From Fasciola hepatica (lineage: Eukaryota > Platyhelminthes > Trematoda > Plagiorchiida > Fasciolidae), in contig CANUEZ040000179.1 of the NCBI GenBank assembly GCA_948099385.1, forward strand, positions 11,488,001 to 11,552,000: a stretch of 64,000 bases of DNA. The letters run 5' to 3'. Below the pieces are notes generated by a model. The model saw nothing but the letters and a program-made list of their open reading frames with translations, searched no databases and was not told where the DNA came from. Of this stretch, positions 42,641-54,966 are shown in pieces (the first letter of the stretch is position 1; every line of letters starts with the position of its first letter). Both the position numbers and the translations under genes were made by a program.

Positions 42641-45400
42641 TAACCCCCACCATTTACATGGAAAGTAGGATTCCAAGGGAGAAGTGCTACCTAGTTACCT
42701 GCTTCTCTGGTGATTACAGAGATCTGTGACTTATAGTGGAGCGGATGATGACTTACAGGGTCAAAAGCCTTACTAAATTCTACATAAAAAACCTCTACTG
42801 CCAATTCTTTGTGCCTAAGTCGTATGGTCTTGCCAAAACACGTCATAAAGTTTGTCAAATGATCTTTCTCAATAAGCCCATTTTGCTGAAGTCAGTGAAT
42901 CGTTATTTCCCTTGTATAACTCTGAAGTTAGGATGACCTGTCTACTTTTCTCCGCTCCCCGCCTGAATCCCGTCCTGTTTATCACTACAGCTGTGGCCGT
43001 ACACTAACCTCTACGTGCCTTATCCTCCTTAGCGACTCCTCGTACTGCTGGGTAACAGCCCCTGATAAGATATGGGAGGGAGGCTGCACAACTACCTGAT
43101 GGATTGCCTCCGCTCTGGCTGCTTTGATGCTTACACAATGATCTTGGCTTCTGAAGCACTGGAGTACTCTCAGCCTCCGATTCCGTCACGGAAAGGTGTG
43201 TGGTTCTACTGATGCCTGCTCTTGAAGGACTTAGGTAATATTTCCGCCCTTTCTATTTCATCAGATGTGGGGCATTCTCAAGACACCCACATATTCGCTG
43301 TTCGTTTTCCTGGACAGTGCACAGGAAAACTGCTTGAAATTTGTTTTCCAACTGTTGGCAGGTTTCTCTTATACTCGTTGTTTTCGCTGGAGGGCTTCAA
43401 ACTTGCTTCTCGCCTTCGTATGATCAGCTCCTGCGTAGTTTTGTCTGTGAAGCTTGTAGCGGGTCCATAACTTTTGCGGGACGGCTACCACCCTTGCTAT
43501 CCTTGGCTTCCAACGAGCAGACCGGCTTTTATTTCCTAGCAGCGCCGACGGGGCAAACTAGACTGTCAGACTAACTAAGTTTTTGTTACCACCCACCTTC
43601 CCCCGAAGGATGGCTCCGGCATTTTCGAGTGTCAATATACTCTTCCTGCCGTTATCCTAGGCTGCTTCCCGTTCGACTCAAAGTGGTTCTGCACCAACCA
43701 GGATTGTGTTTCGCTGTGCCTTACAGCAAACTTTGCGCACAGGGCTCCGTGATTGCTCCTCCCCAATGGCTCTTATCTCACCGAAGAGGCAACGTCAGGT
43801 GGATATCTAGGTAAAAGCAAATGTGGCCCATACTAACATTCCCAATCGCGGAGGTGAGTTGCCTCAGGTACGCGTTCTGTGATGCCGTTTTTTTGAAGCC
43901 AGGTCAGAAGAGTATAAGTTGTTGTCCCCCGGGGTACGTTCATCGTTCCACCCTTTCCTTGAAAGATTCATGCCCCCGATAAGATGAGGTGCTCCGGCCT
44001 GTTTAGCACTGTCTGTAGAACTTGGAATAGCTCAAAAGGCTTCTTCCCACCTGTTTGCTGGGCTCCGTAGGCACAGGCTATCCCCACCTGCCACCGGCTC
44101 AGACGAACATAACATTCCGCACCTTGTATGTCGAGTGCTTCTAAAGTAACGAGGCCTGCTTATTAATATAATCAGTCGTTGTGAGATAGATTGCCCCTTC
44201 AACCAACCTACCGTTCACTCCATCCTGTCTGTAGTCGGTGTAGCCACGAAGTTGTACGGCACTGTGATCCCCCTCAGCCTTGTCTCCGTAACAGCCATCC
44301 ATTCTTTCTACTCAGCCATCCCCCCGACTTACTTCTTAGACAGAGGCATTTTTTGTACCACACGGCGGCAACCCCTACCCACTCCTGCTTTGACTTTGCC
44401 TTTCAGGGCCGTGGCGTCTTCGAACTTAAGGCCCACTGGGACAACCCTCCTTTTGCACAAAAAGCCACTTGGTCCGCACTTTCTTGAGCCTAGAGGGATA
44501 CAACTTTTATGCAATTCTGTCAAGGGAAACACTCGAAGCTTCCATTGCCTCATTACCTGACCCTATATTGTCTCTTGGGAAAATGGGGACCTACCCCATT
44601 TTAGCTGTTTGGTTGATCTCCTGGCAGGGAATGTTGATCCACTTCGATCTTCATTGGGGGTACTCCGTCTGAGTTGTATTGGCTTCACAGCCATTTTCTC
44701 CTCACTTCAGTTACGTCTCCCCTCAAGGATGGGCAGCCGCTGGGCATTCACATGCTTTATACCATCTGTGAGTACTTTTTAACTGCTTCTCCGTCAGCCT
44801 CGCTCTTCCTGGCCGTTACCCTAGGCATGAGCTGTCCTCTTCAGCGGTTACTAATGAACCTGACCTTTGGCTGTGTTTGCTGATGCGTGTGTCGTATGAT
44901 CTCGCTATCACTGGAAGGTCTTACTGGAGTTCCGGTTTCAGTGGATGCGACTGGCCTCGCCTCTGTTCAACCTTTGAGCTGAAGCTGGTGTGTGGTGTGA
45001 CCCTGAAGTATCCTAATGAAATGTGCTCGGCCTGGAAAAAGGTTTCTGTTGCGTATTCTGGGAAGGACAATAAGTAGGGCCCACAGTTTCAACGAGTCGG
45101 TCTCCTTCCATGACACTGTGGACTTTAAGGGTGATATTTAGCCCCCTTCCATTCTTAGGATATTTTCCAGCGTGCCCGTGGTCGGCTGCTTTTCTGATCC
45201 ACGCCCCTTTGGTCAAAGGTTCAGCACAATGGTGAGAGAAAAGAGACTCGTCCCTTTTACCGACCCCTTTCGGTAATGGCCTTTCGATTTTTGAGCTCAC
45301 CTTTGAGTTTTTCCATCGTTCTCTGCCGCAGAAACATAGCTGACACACATATATTTAGAAGCTTTGTGTCCTCTTTGTAGCACACAGATTTACTTGACCG
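42640..45400 (-). mobile_element. Decayed LINE-2 copy Z (ORF1-like, endonuclease, RT)
   Basis: Third copy of the family at 6-9 kb, in the same order on the minus strand. The ORF1-like block is at 45013-45348 (AEPLTKGAWIRKAADHGHAG, GLNITLK). The endonuclease-like block is near 43830-44330 with LILSGGMNLS at ~43975 (GDxN position, Asp replaced by Gly). RT fragments lie at 42736-43190. It also holds sequence matching both sides of C's insertion site in copy Y, making it a useful uninterrupted reference. Confidence 0.7.
42736..43200 (-). pseudogene. LINE-2 Z reverse transcriptase fragment
   Basis: Near 42740-42800 the minus strand reads EVFYVEFSKAFDPVSH, matching EVCYMDFSKAFNSVSH in copy X; the catalytic Asp is Glu here. 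43189-43004 aligns with the shifted frame of X at 6884-7069 (CKHQSSQSG..., YLIRGCYPAV). The later DD-containing blocks are not found, so the copy is truncated at its 3' end. Confidence 0.65.
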
Positions 45401-45721
45401 TGGCGGAACAGCTGTGACGGCACCTCTCGCTGAGCCAATCTCCCAGCATACCCAATTCAACATACCCGCTGCGGCCATTAACCCCGCATGAACTTTCGTT
45501 ACACATGTTCACCAGGCTGTCAATCAGGCTTAAGCATATAGACCAGGAAGTGAGCATCCATGGTGCGGGCCGAAACTCCAGAGCTTAATAAACCCAAGCG
45601 GTGAGGATCATCAGGAGAACAAATGCGATCACCGAGTGCGTAACAAAATAGTTTCGCGGAAAAGACAGTATTCCACACATAATGAACCAGTTGGAGCAGA
45701 ACTTCCTCGAATAAAAAATTC

Positions 45722-47800
45722 TCTTTAATAATAATGATAATAATGGTTTATTTCGGAAATGCCCGAAGCATGCCATGTGCATGATCTTGTTGATACAGGT
45801 GATGAAATGGACAGATATAATTCATGGAAATATGGAAACTCTCATGAAAATACTGGATAAAAAGGCTCAGAAGAGGAATAAAATAGGATGAAAATAGGAT
45901 AAACGTATACACACCATAGAGATTGTGTGGAGTTTAACTGAGCTCAGGAGCAGATTTGAACGGACACCCGGTGAGTTTGAAAGTCAAGGTGAGATGGACT
46001 GAATGGCTGGTCCGGGCAACTACATATGGAGGCAGACTGATAAACATGAGAAAGGCTGGAAATCGGTATAAGGAACTGCAGTAGCGAGGAACGATGGAGA
46101 AAAAGGTGAGGTGCACTGCAGTGGATTAGATATCAATGAAGCATTGGTACTTTGCAGTGGATTTTCGGCGGACAGGACACAAAACTCACCGTAAAACAGG
46201 CAGCGAGCAATGAAAGACGTAGGGGGATGATCAGATGAAAAAACGATTTAGAAGGATTGGATACGGTAGGTGTGAGGCACAGATGTAGAGTTGATGGATG
46301 CCTATGATGACGGTCGTTGGGATGATAGCAAGGGAAATGGCCGGTGATGAACTGCAAGATGCAGAGCGCGTGCACATGGATATATATGCGTCAGATTATA
46401 CATATATAGATTTATTATGTATATATATAAATATATATATATATAGGTATAAGAGAAGCATGAGCAATAACAATGGGATCCTAGAAAGAGATTATCAATC
46501 ATTAGGAGGAGTAGGTAATGTTAGATCAGTTGGTTGTAGAATTAACTTTGGAATATCGTGGTGGATTAACTTCATGGCAAGTGCACATGGCCGCCCAACG
46601 GAGAGAAAAATAGAATGCGGAAGCACAGAAGTGATGAAGACTGTGAGGAGCAGTTCATGGAAGAGTGAAGATGAAAGACAGGATCAAGGAAAACAGGAAA
46701 GAATGAGTATAATTATTTGATCAATGCAGGTGCGAGATGTAGTGACGGACTAGAGGAATCGGGTAGTGACAGATCAAACAATTTGGAACTGTAAAAGAAC
46801 ACCGTGACGTAACGTTGTAATTACAATGGTAGAACATGGAAAAGCGGACCACACTGGAAGGTACAGAAAAATGCCTGTAGCAAGCAATACACGGATCAAG
46901 GGATGAAAGCAATGACCGAGGAGACACAGGTAATAAATCACCAATCCGATCATTTTACTGCAGATGAAACACGAAGGAGGCGGACAAGGAAGCGGGACGC
47001 CCCGAGATAAGTGAACCAGTAATAGAACAGAAAGGCCACAAAAGGAATGAATGCTCAACGGAGTTGGGGCAGTGGAGCTGGAGAGCTGTGTGCCGGCAGA
47101 CAATAGGTCTGGGGGATCCTAATCAGGACACTGGAAAGAACCACAGAGCAATCGCGGAGCCAAGTGAGGAAGATATGGTGGTGGTGATTAGATAATAAAT
47201 GCGACTGTAAAAGATGCGAATTTTGGAGCTGCAAGTTCAAATATGCGGATTGGTCATGAGTGTGGGTGCGATTGGTGCATCATGGCATTGGGCATGAGGA
47301 GGGATTAAACAGAACGGCAGGTTTTAAAGAAGCTATCAATGGGCGTTCTGAGCAGAGGGTAACACCAAGCGCATAGATGATAGAAGCCAGCAATGACGGC
47401 AGGTGGGAAAAGAGATATTGGCGAGCGTCGACAGAGAAGAGTGGTTAGGACGATAGTGACTCAATGCAGTGAAAGTTGATGTAGAGAGAGGCGATAGGAG
47501 GAAGGACAAAACGGGTAGGTGTGCATACCGTGGTAGGATGACAAAAATGGGAAGTAGAAACAGATGATAAGAGCTATAGGTGAACAAGCTGTGGCGGAAA
47601 GTAGATGAGGAGCATGTAATTTTCAACCGACAGCATTGGATTCGGTAGTCCAAGAAAAGTTAGAGCGTGCCATCCGCAACCGGTACTAGTGGGTGGGACT
47701 GGTAGTGGGCTTTTGTGTGAAGTAACTGGTGTTACTTCGAGAACACCGTAAACGAATGATAGTAGGATGGAGAGCTTCAAAGGCCTGAAGGGTCCACAGC
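45722..47800 (-). mobile_element. Family P element, copy P1
   Basis: A minus-strand copy ending in TTCGGGCATTTCCGAA (hairpin), then AATAAA (complement at 45747-45752), then an ATT-rich tail (45725-45742). Internally it aligns with P2: the phrase around CACCTGCATTGATC...TCTGTGCTTCCGCATTC, the TA microsatellite, and the module CCACTAGTACCGGTTGCGG at ~47670-47695. The coding strand is strikingly pyrimidine-rich. Open frames have no known domain, so it may be a non-autonomous or decayed LINE or SINE. Confidence 0.6.
46419..46445. repeat. TA-rich microsatellite in P1
   Basis: TATATATATAAATATATATATATA-type run. A similar TA-rich tract sits at the same internal position in P2 (50431-50505). Confidence 0.85.
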
Positions 47801-47814
47801 TTATTTTTATCAGG

Positions 47815-48395
47815 TTCTATCAGGTCCCAGCACATACGAATCCATCGCCTCATCCACGATTTTGAACTGGAAAATCTAGTCTCATTTCTGTCACTTGGCG
47901 TGGCTCACTAACTGAACTCATCATCCAGTTATGACGTCAACAATTCCGCCCCCACCCCACCCCCCCCCCCGCCATAGACCCAGCTTTGCCTTAGTCCGTC
48001 TACTAATCGACCAATTTTGAGGTCTATCTACCCAGCCATTCTCTATAGTACTCTTTTCCGACATTCTGGCTTTTTGTACGAATTTTCATTTATTTACCGA
48101 TCCATTCATATCTTGCTCCCTCGACATTTCAACTTTTTTTCTGTCTCCCGCTGTATAACAACAGAATAGGCATAGGCTCGACGCTCCTTGATGTCCGTTT
48201 TGCTTGCTTTGCCTTTTTCCCACATCAGGTCCTACCACATACACTTCCTTCACTATCTCCACCATTTCGAACTAGAAAATCTACTCTCATTTCCGTCACA
48301 GAGCGGCTCACTAACTGAACTCAACATCCAGTTATGACGTCACCAATTCTTCCCCTACCCTACCCCCCAGCTAAGTTTCTTCCGTAATTTCATGC
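47815..48395 (+). repeat. Direct repeat pair, ~175 bp each, spaced 404 bp
   Basis: 47815-47990 and 48219-48395 share ATCAGGTCC, GAACTxGAAAATCTAxTCTC, TCACTAACTGAACTCA and ATCCAGTTATGACGTCA followed by a C-rich stretch. They lie between the 5' ends of P1 and P2 and may be the 5' segment of a family P copy duplicated in tandem. Confidence 0.75.
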
Positions 48396-48639
48396 AGAAC
48401 TTAGTCTTTTCTTCTGCTGAATGACTATTCTAGGTCAAATATTGGCCTTCTCATTGAATGTTTTAGCTCCTACTTATGCGTTTCCTTCTTTGTTCTCACA
48501 TTCTGTGACCTCAGTTGGTCTTAAGGATCCGCTGCATCGATGAGTCTGTGATTCACTTTTGTTCTTCTATCCGTTGACCATTGATACTCAGCTGGGCTAC
48601 ACCCAGACTGCGTTTCAGTATTTCGTTTCTCTTTCCAGT

Positions 48640-51150
48640 GATCCCCAACGCCGGTCAACCGCCTCGGGCACTATACTGATCGACCCCCTGGCTGGTGCAC
48701 CTGGACGATAATGCTCTATGGTCGTCTGTCGATCGCCATTCCCGTTGGCCCCGTTGTCCAAGTTCCCACAACCTGTCTAGTTGGTCCTGGAAGGTATACC
48801 CTTATCGTGGATGCTCAGCTCTCTGTACAATCATCAATGAACACTCACACCAATCTCAACGGTTCAGGGCAAGGTCAGATCCCCCGCTTTGGCCGGGGCA
48901 TATTGGGCTTGCGGGCCGTCTGCAACGATGTGCGAGCGCAATTAGGCTGGTACAATACACCTCCTGCGTTCACCTCACAAAGAGTTTTACAGTTTGGATG
49001 TACCACTCACGGTCAGCCCCATCCATTAGCACCGGTCACGGATTGCACGCTCCCACCATTCTTCCCCACACGTTGCTCATCTATCGGTCCTGTCAGCACT
49101 CTCATCACTTCCTTTCCGTGTCGTTTTACCTCTGTAGGCACATCCATCCATTTTCTCCTTTTTCCTGTCATTTTTCACAATGAGGACTCTCACTGCTTGA
49201 TCTCGCTCTCTCCCTATCCATTTTACTCTGCCCAAGCCCGGAAGATTTCCATTTCCCCACATTTCGCTTTTGTCGGCTCCAAAACTGTATTCTCTTGGTA
49301 CCTCCATATACACACAGAGCTCATTTATCTCATGCCTCACTAGCTACCATCTTGCGATGTCCTTTTTTGTCCATCTGATACCCCTCACCAGTACCCACCA
49401 GACACATCCGCAACGAAGACCAACCACCATGTGAGAATTCGCAGCTCCAATCGGTGCCTATTTTTACGATCAAATTTATTATCTTTTCATCGCCACCACA
49501 TTTTCCCTGTCTGAATCCGCAATTCATCCGTGGATCTCCACCTTAAGCAGCTTACTGATTAGCAATTTCTGGCTCAATCCATCGGTGCAATCCCTTCAAA
49601 CAAGCGGCTGTCCACTTCCATTCTCCCAACTCCGACGCACAACCGTTTCTCGTGCCTTCTGTCCCATCACAGGTTTTCACCTCCGGGTCTTTTTTCTTCT
49701 TCCCGGTCTTCATCCTGTCATCTGCAGTGAAACGATCTGATTGGTCATCTCTTACCTGAATATCTTCGGCCAGTACTCTTATCTGCTTCGGACATTGCTC
49801 GCCGCAGGTATCCTCATTGTCCCCTTCAGAATGCGCTGCTTTTCCGCGTTCCACCTAGTGTAACGTCATCGTTTTCACTAACAGTTTCAAAGCGCGTGAT
49901 ATGCATATGCCCGATCTTTCTCGTCCTCCACTTTTTTGTTTTTCTCTTAAGTTTTCGCTGTCACCACTGCTGCATCTTTGCGCCACACTTCTAATTTCCA
50001 AGAAACCGTTCTCCAGGAATCTTTATCATTTATCCAACCACCCCGTACTTCTATTCGCTCTGCCCTTACCAGCCATTTTCACAGCCAGCTTTTCGCTGCA
50101 CATTTTCCATCCATTTATTAAAGCTTCACGCATCTTCGACCGTCACCAAGTCACACCTGCACTAATCGGATTGTCGGATTCACCCGCACCTGTTTTCGTC
50201 GATCCTTTCCTTCGTATTCCCTCGTTTATCAACTTCTGCTAACAGCCATCACCTCTGTGCTTCCAAAGTTGGCTCTCTTTTGCTGTTGATCCCCTATGTT
50301 CAACGGTCATAAAAAAATTCATCAGGGTTTATCCAAGTTAATTCCGTGCAATCTGACCGAACCCTACATATCTCTTCCAAGTACTGCTACCTCCGCTCTC
50401 CGTCCCTTCACTGCTATTTGCTCCTGCTCTGATATATGCATATATATGTACACAAATATGTATATGTACATACATGAATGCATGTACATATATGTATCCA
50501 TATATTTTCTCTGCCTCCCCCAGTTCTCTTGCCACCATGCCGCCTCTCCTCATGATATGCTTCCATATTGTCTATATCTCAATCTTTATCTCGATCTTTC
50601 GGCGGCGCTGCTGCAATCTGGCCCACTCTTTAAGTCTAGCATTGCCAGTTCCCTGTTTTCAAATTGACACCGTCCGTTTATTGCAATAATGCCTAGCCCA
50701 TGGCTACCTAGTCCCCAGCCATACAACTCCATTGTCTGTTCTTCCTTTCTTCTCATCATTCATCCTTTTTCCTTCATCGTTTCTCGTAACCATAGCTTCT
50801 CATACCGATTTTCAGTCCTCATTATGTAAAAACCCAGGTTCCGCTCTCCTCCACTTGGTTCAGCTGGCCGCTCCACCTGACCTTGAGTTTCAAATTTTCC
50901 GGGCCCAAATATGAATCCATTTCTGCGTTCACCTAGACTCCTTCGTTACTCCCTGGAGCGTAGGCACTTACCTTACTCTCATCTCCCCTCTTTCTCTTCC
51001 CGCCCCTCCTTTGTCTTGCGTATTTGTAAATTTTTCATGAATTTTGTCTGTCAATACTGCCGCTTGTAAAAATTTTGTTCGTGCTTGAGTCTTGCTTCGG
51101 GCTTACCCGAAATAAAATATTATTATTATTATTATTATTCAAATCAATTT
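48640..51150 (+). mobile_element. Family P element, copy P2
   Basis: A plus-strand copy facing P1. It carries the conserved module CCATTAGCACCGGTCACGG (49024-49042), the TA microsatellite (50431-50505), and a 3' end of hairpin TCGGG-CTTA-CCCGA (51097-51110), AATAAA (51111-51116) and (ATT)n (51117-51139). The longest frames (210 and 162 codons, overlapping, at 48695-49343) run over pyrimidine-rich DNA, have no motif, and are probably chance. Confidence 0.6.
51097..51139 (+). terminator. 3'-end signature of P2: hairpin, AATAAA, ATT tail
   Basis: A perfect 5-bp stem with a 4-nt loop is followed immediately by a poly(A)-signal hexamer and an ATT repeat. P1 (45725-45767, minus) and P3 (58703-58760) have the same order. 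In stem-loop LINE families the 3' hairpin is recognised by the RT; that role is inferred here. Confidence 0.6.
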
Positions 51151-53390
51151 CTTTGTTTTCAGTCCTGTTTGCGGAAGCCAGGTACTGGCCACAATCCGTC
51201 AAGTGCACAGAGGTCTTATAGCATGCACGTAAGTTATGCTTCCAGCATTGCGCAGCGCCTTCCATCAAATCCCTGTGAATATTCTGGTCAATACCAGTCA
51301 TCAGTTCAATCCGTCATATATCGCCTCACCCGGATGATTGACTGACACATCCCATACCCCGTCAAAGGAACCATACCCATAGGATGCCATACATTACCAG
51401 TAACGACGTTGAATCACACCAGGGCCAAGTGCGCCAATATATGTATATATATATATATGTCATTAAAGCAGAGTAATATCGCTCACTTCCAAGCGGAGAC
51501 TTCCCACTTTAGTATCTGTTGCAACAGTTCAGTTTTCCCTCGAACCGTAGCCCGGCTGTAAATTGACTCCCCACTTTTCCAAGACCCTCCAGTTGCGTCT
51601 TTTCATTTCTGAATGGTACAGGTTACTGATCCCGAAATCAAACTCAGCTTCCCACGGACCGATGTTCCTTCCACACCCATCAATGTTCCTAAGAGCACTT
51701 TCACAAGAACGGTTTCATGCCTTACTGCTTCAAAACTCACCTCGTTCGGTAAACCCCGGCAGATCCGTCATTCAAGGTATACATCATCTTCGTGAATTGC
51801 TATTCTCTTCTCATGCTTCGAGTTTCCCAAGTATATTTCCATACATTGTTTTATTCTTTATGTTCAGGACTTACTCTGTCCGTACAGCCCCAGTAAGACT
51901 CCGTTTTCCATGGCTTGCTCCATTCTGGTTTATTGAGCATCTTTAGCACTACGTATTACTGACCTTCTCGGTATCTCCACGGTAAACCACAGCCCAACTT
52001 GAACTCGAAACTGGTTCGGAACAGCCGCACAAACCACTATTGAGTGATCCATCCAAACTACTACTTGCCATGTTTTTCTATCGCTGATACTCCTGACTTT
52101 TATTCTTAAAATTTGTGAATGTCTCATCTTATTGACTAATGCATCACACCATTATTATGAGCTTGCGCGCGTCACGACCATGGCCGAAAAACATACCATT
52201 ATCGACATCACTATTATTATCAGAACTCGGCCACACATCGACTGCGAGGGACGTTACGCATCATCAGGTTTTACTGAGATAATGAGCGACAAAAGAACAC
52301 TTCTATCTCAGTATACCTCAGATGAACCGTAGTGTAATCCTTCTTCCAACTACTGATCATGCTCAAAACTCACTGCCGGGGATAGTCTTGTTCCACTCAC
52401 GATCTAGAGCCTTCTTGGAAGATGGGACGGTCTGAGGATCCGTCATTCCATCAGGCGGGCTGTTCAAGTTTTTCACTATGCTGTTGCTGCATAAAAGTGC
52501 GATCAGGTTGATAACCCAACTCCGTCTCTCGTCACCGTTTTCGCATATCCTATTGTTTGGGGGTATAAAGTCATCCAGAATCGAATTTCCGGCCTGAGAC
52601 CAGAAAAGCCTTCCGGTACACTGAATTCTTTTATGAAATCTCAAAGTCTTCTCCTTTCCGAGGAAGAAAATTAAAAACTGAAGTGTCTCTTTCCGTGCTT
52701 CTTCCCCATCTTCCCCATCGCCGTCCGCGTCGTCGGAGGTAGAGCTTTCTTCAAATAGGCAGATGCTCTTTTGTTTAAGGTGGCCTGAGCCTGCAAACTA
52801 CCTTTCAAGCGAGGTCACACCATAGGCTGCAAAGATGATACATTGAAAAATCCTTCCAGTGTGAATTTAACAATATTCAGCATAGCTTCCCGAAGCTAAT
52901 ACGTACACAACACTTTTGCAGGCTTGTTATTTCGTGTAAGACTTTCGAATATGGCCTTCAACCGCCCCCAAAAGTCGTGATTGGGCCAGGGAAAGTTGAA
53001 CCTTTGGGCCTTATTTCGAGTATATTTGGCCGCATACAAGAAGTTTGTATATATTCGTACTTGTGATTTCTAGTTCAGTACCTTTTAAAGTACGGATCAA
53101 TCCTGTTACGGTTTTGTAATTCGTGCTAAGTGGCTGCGCTTTGCTCAAACTGCCATTCTCGTGACCCACAATGTCATGTAAAATCGGTGTGAATGTCGCC
53201 GACTCTTGGCATGACAATGCTGACCGTAGTCTTAGGAGCTCCTAGAAGCCTTGATTGCCGATCTATCCTAGTCCGACCACTAGAGTTCACTGCTCACAAT
53301 AACTCCGGGCTCTTTTACCACGCAAGCCGCTTCTACGGTAAAATACCCTTGGTCACGGACGACCAATAAACTTTCCTTTGCCCTTGACAG
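51150..53390. other. No recognised gene
   Basis: Contains a short TATATG microsatellite (51437-51460). Frames of up to 127 codons on both strands have no motif. Confidence 0.35.
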
Positions 53391-54160
53391 AGAATGGCTT
53401 TTCCAGCGTTCAGCGGTAAGTCCCACTTGTGTGCTCAGCCCAAAGCTTTTCTCTTATCCCAAACCATATTTCCCTCAATCCTAAGATCCTACAGCTTTCA
53501 CTTCATCTGCAGAAAAGCAACTGGGCCGTCGAAGGGCGGATACCTGATCATCCATAAAAAAGAGGATAGATATGGGCCTAGGGCGGATCTTTGGGGTACG
53601 CCACTGATGACTTCCATCAGATCAGAAAACACGTCCCCTGCTCTGACTCAGAACAGGAAAGGAAGTATTTCGGCTGGCTACGTACCGAGCCCCCTGCGCC
53701 AAAATTCATCATCTCTCTCACCAACAGAAAAAGGCTTACTGAGCCGAGCGCCTTGATAAAACAAGGTAACATTCTTCGGATTGTTTTCCATCCAGTCGTC
53801 GATTCAATTAGTCTATGAGAAACAAGCGACTGATTGGACTGGATCGATCTTTCATGAATCTAGGCTGGGCTCGGCCTATTGTAGAACGCTTCAGCGAATG
53901 TTTAGAGTTGTGAGCGCCAGTGATCTTCATTCACAGGATGTGTACTGCTGTTCACAAAAACTTTGTCCAGGTTCTTGCTCAGTGGGCTGCGTGGACCGCC
54001 CGGTTCTGCAACAGGCGGAAGAACACTCTTCTTTGGTGGTTTGGTTGGGACGAATGCAAGATAGGATATCCCGCCGCTGTACCCCATAAGAAGGGCCTCA
54101 CTGAACCACCGTCGCCTGCCAAGGTCCAACTGAAGCCACATCTATCCAAAGGACGGAGTT
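53390..54160 (-). pseudogene. LINE reverse transcriptase fragment (LINE-5)
   Basis: The minus strand near 53560-53625 reads EVISGVPQRSALGPYLSSFF, then MDD, the SGVPQGSVLGPLLF block. CFSADEVKAVGS follows at ~53490-53525, where FADDVK has become SADEVK. Upstream, 54141-53902 is consistent with the RT fingers region but is not diagnostic. A separate copy from LINE-6, since both contain the GVPQ block. Confidence 0.65.
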
Positions 54161-54175
54161 TATGAAGGTGGAAAA

Positions 54176-54960
54176 TTATAGATGTTCAATGATATTGGCG
54201 TTGGTAGCAGACTGGAAGAAAAACTGGGAAAGGAATGGGTAATGACGAAGTTCGAAGGCGGGATGGTTAGAAAGAGGGAGGAGAGATAGAAGACAAAGGC
54301 TGACTAGGGGACTAGAAAGGCGACTATGATATAAGGGTAACAGAAGGGGAGAAAAAACATAATAGGTACGGAGGCTTCTCACCGGCTTTTTCCGGTAAAA
54401 GCCGTCCCAGAACCAGTTCAGCCAGCCTCTAAACCCCATAATCATCCCAGCTGTTACCACTTTCATCAAAAGATGGTCCTGGTTGATCACAACTCCAACG
54501 GCGAAGAAACTTCCTCTCAAGCGACCAAGGACTCCTTCATTCATCAAGTTCGGTGGGTGCCCTCTGGTTCTAGCCGAGGTTCAGCAGCGATGTATTCAAC
54601 TCCTCGGAATCATCACACTCCTTGGTTTCTTAGAATATTCTCTTAGGTTACCCTTATGCCCCCTGCGCTCCGCCGAGAACAGGCTCAATGCCCCGAGTCA
54701 ACGCTCGTATCTACATCCTAAGGCTAGTCAACCACGTGGTGAAATATCATTTAACTTGTTCCAGAAGCTTGCTGTCCTTTACCAGGAAGGGCCGCTACGC
54801 CAGAAAAGAATTTCAGGTGCGGCTAACAGAACGCCTTGTAATACGGTTTTCTTCAGTTGGTTAAGTTCCTCAGAGGCTTTTCAAGTGGCCACGGAGCCTT
54901 GAGCTCCAGATAGGAAGACGTTCGATATCGTTAGCCCAAGGTCCTTCACTGTTGTAACTT
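54176..54960. other. No recognised gene
   Basis: Sequence between two LINE RT fragments. Frames on both strands (for example 54483-54902 plus) are shadows or chance openings without motifs. Confidence 0.3.
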
Positions 54961-54966
54961 TCGTGA

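Noticed and set aside
48695..49343. Two overlapping plus-strand frames of 162 and 210 codons as a protein gene
   Set aside because: They run through pyrimidine-rich family P sequence, have low-complexity composition with no motif, and the homologous stretches in P1 and P4 do not keep the frame.
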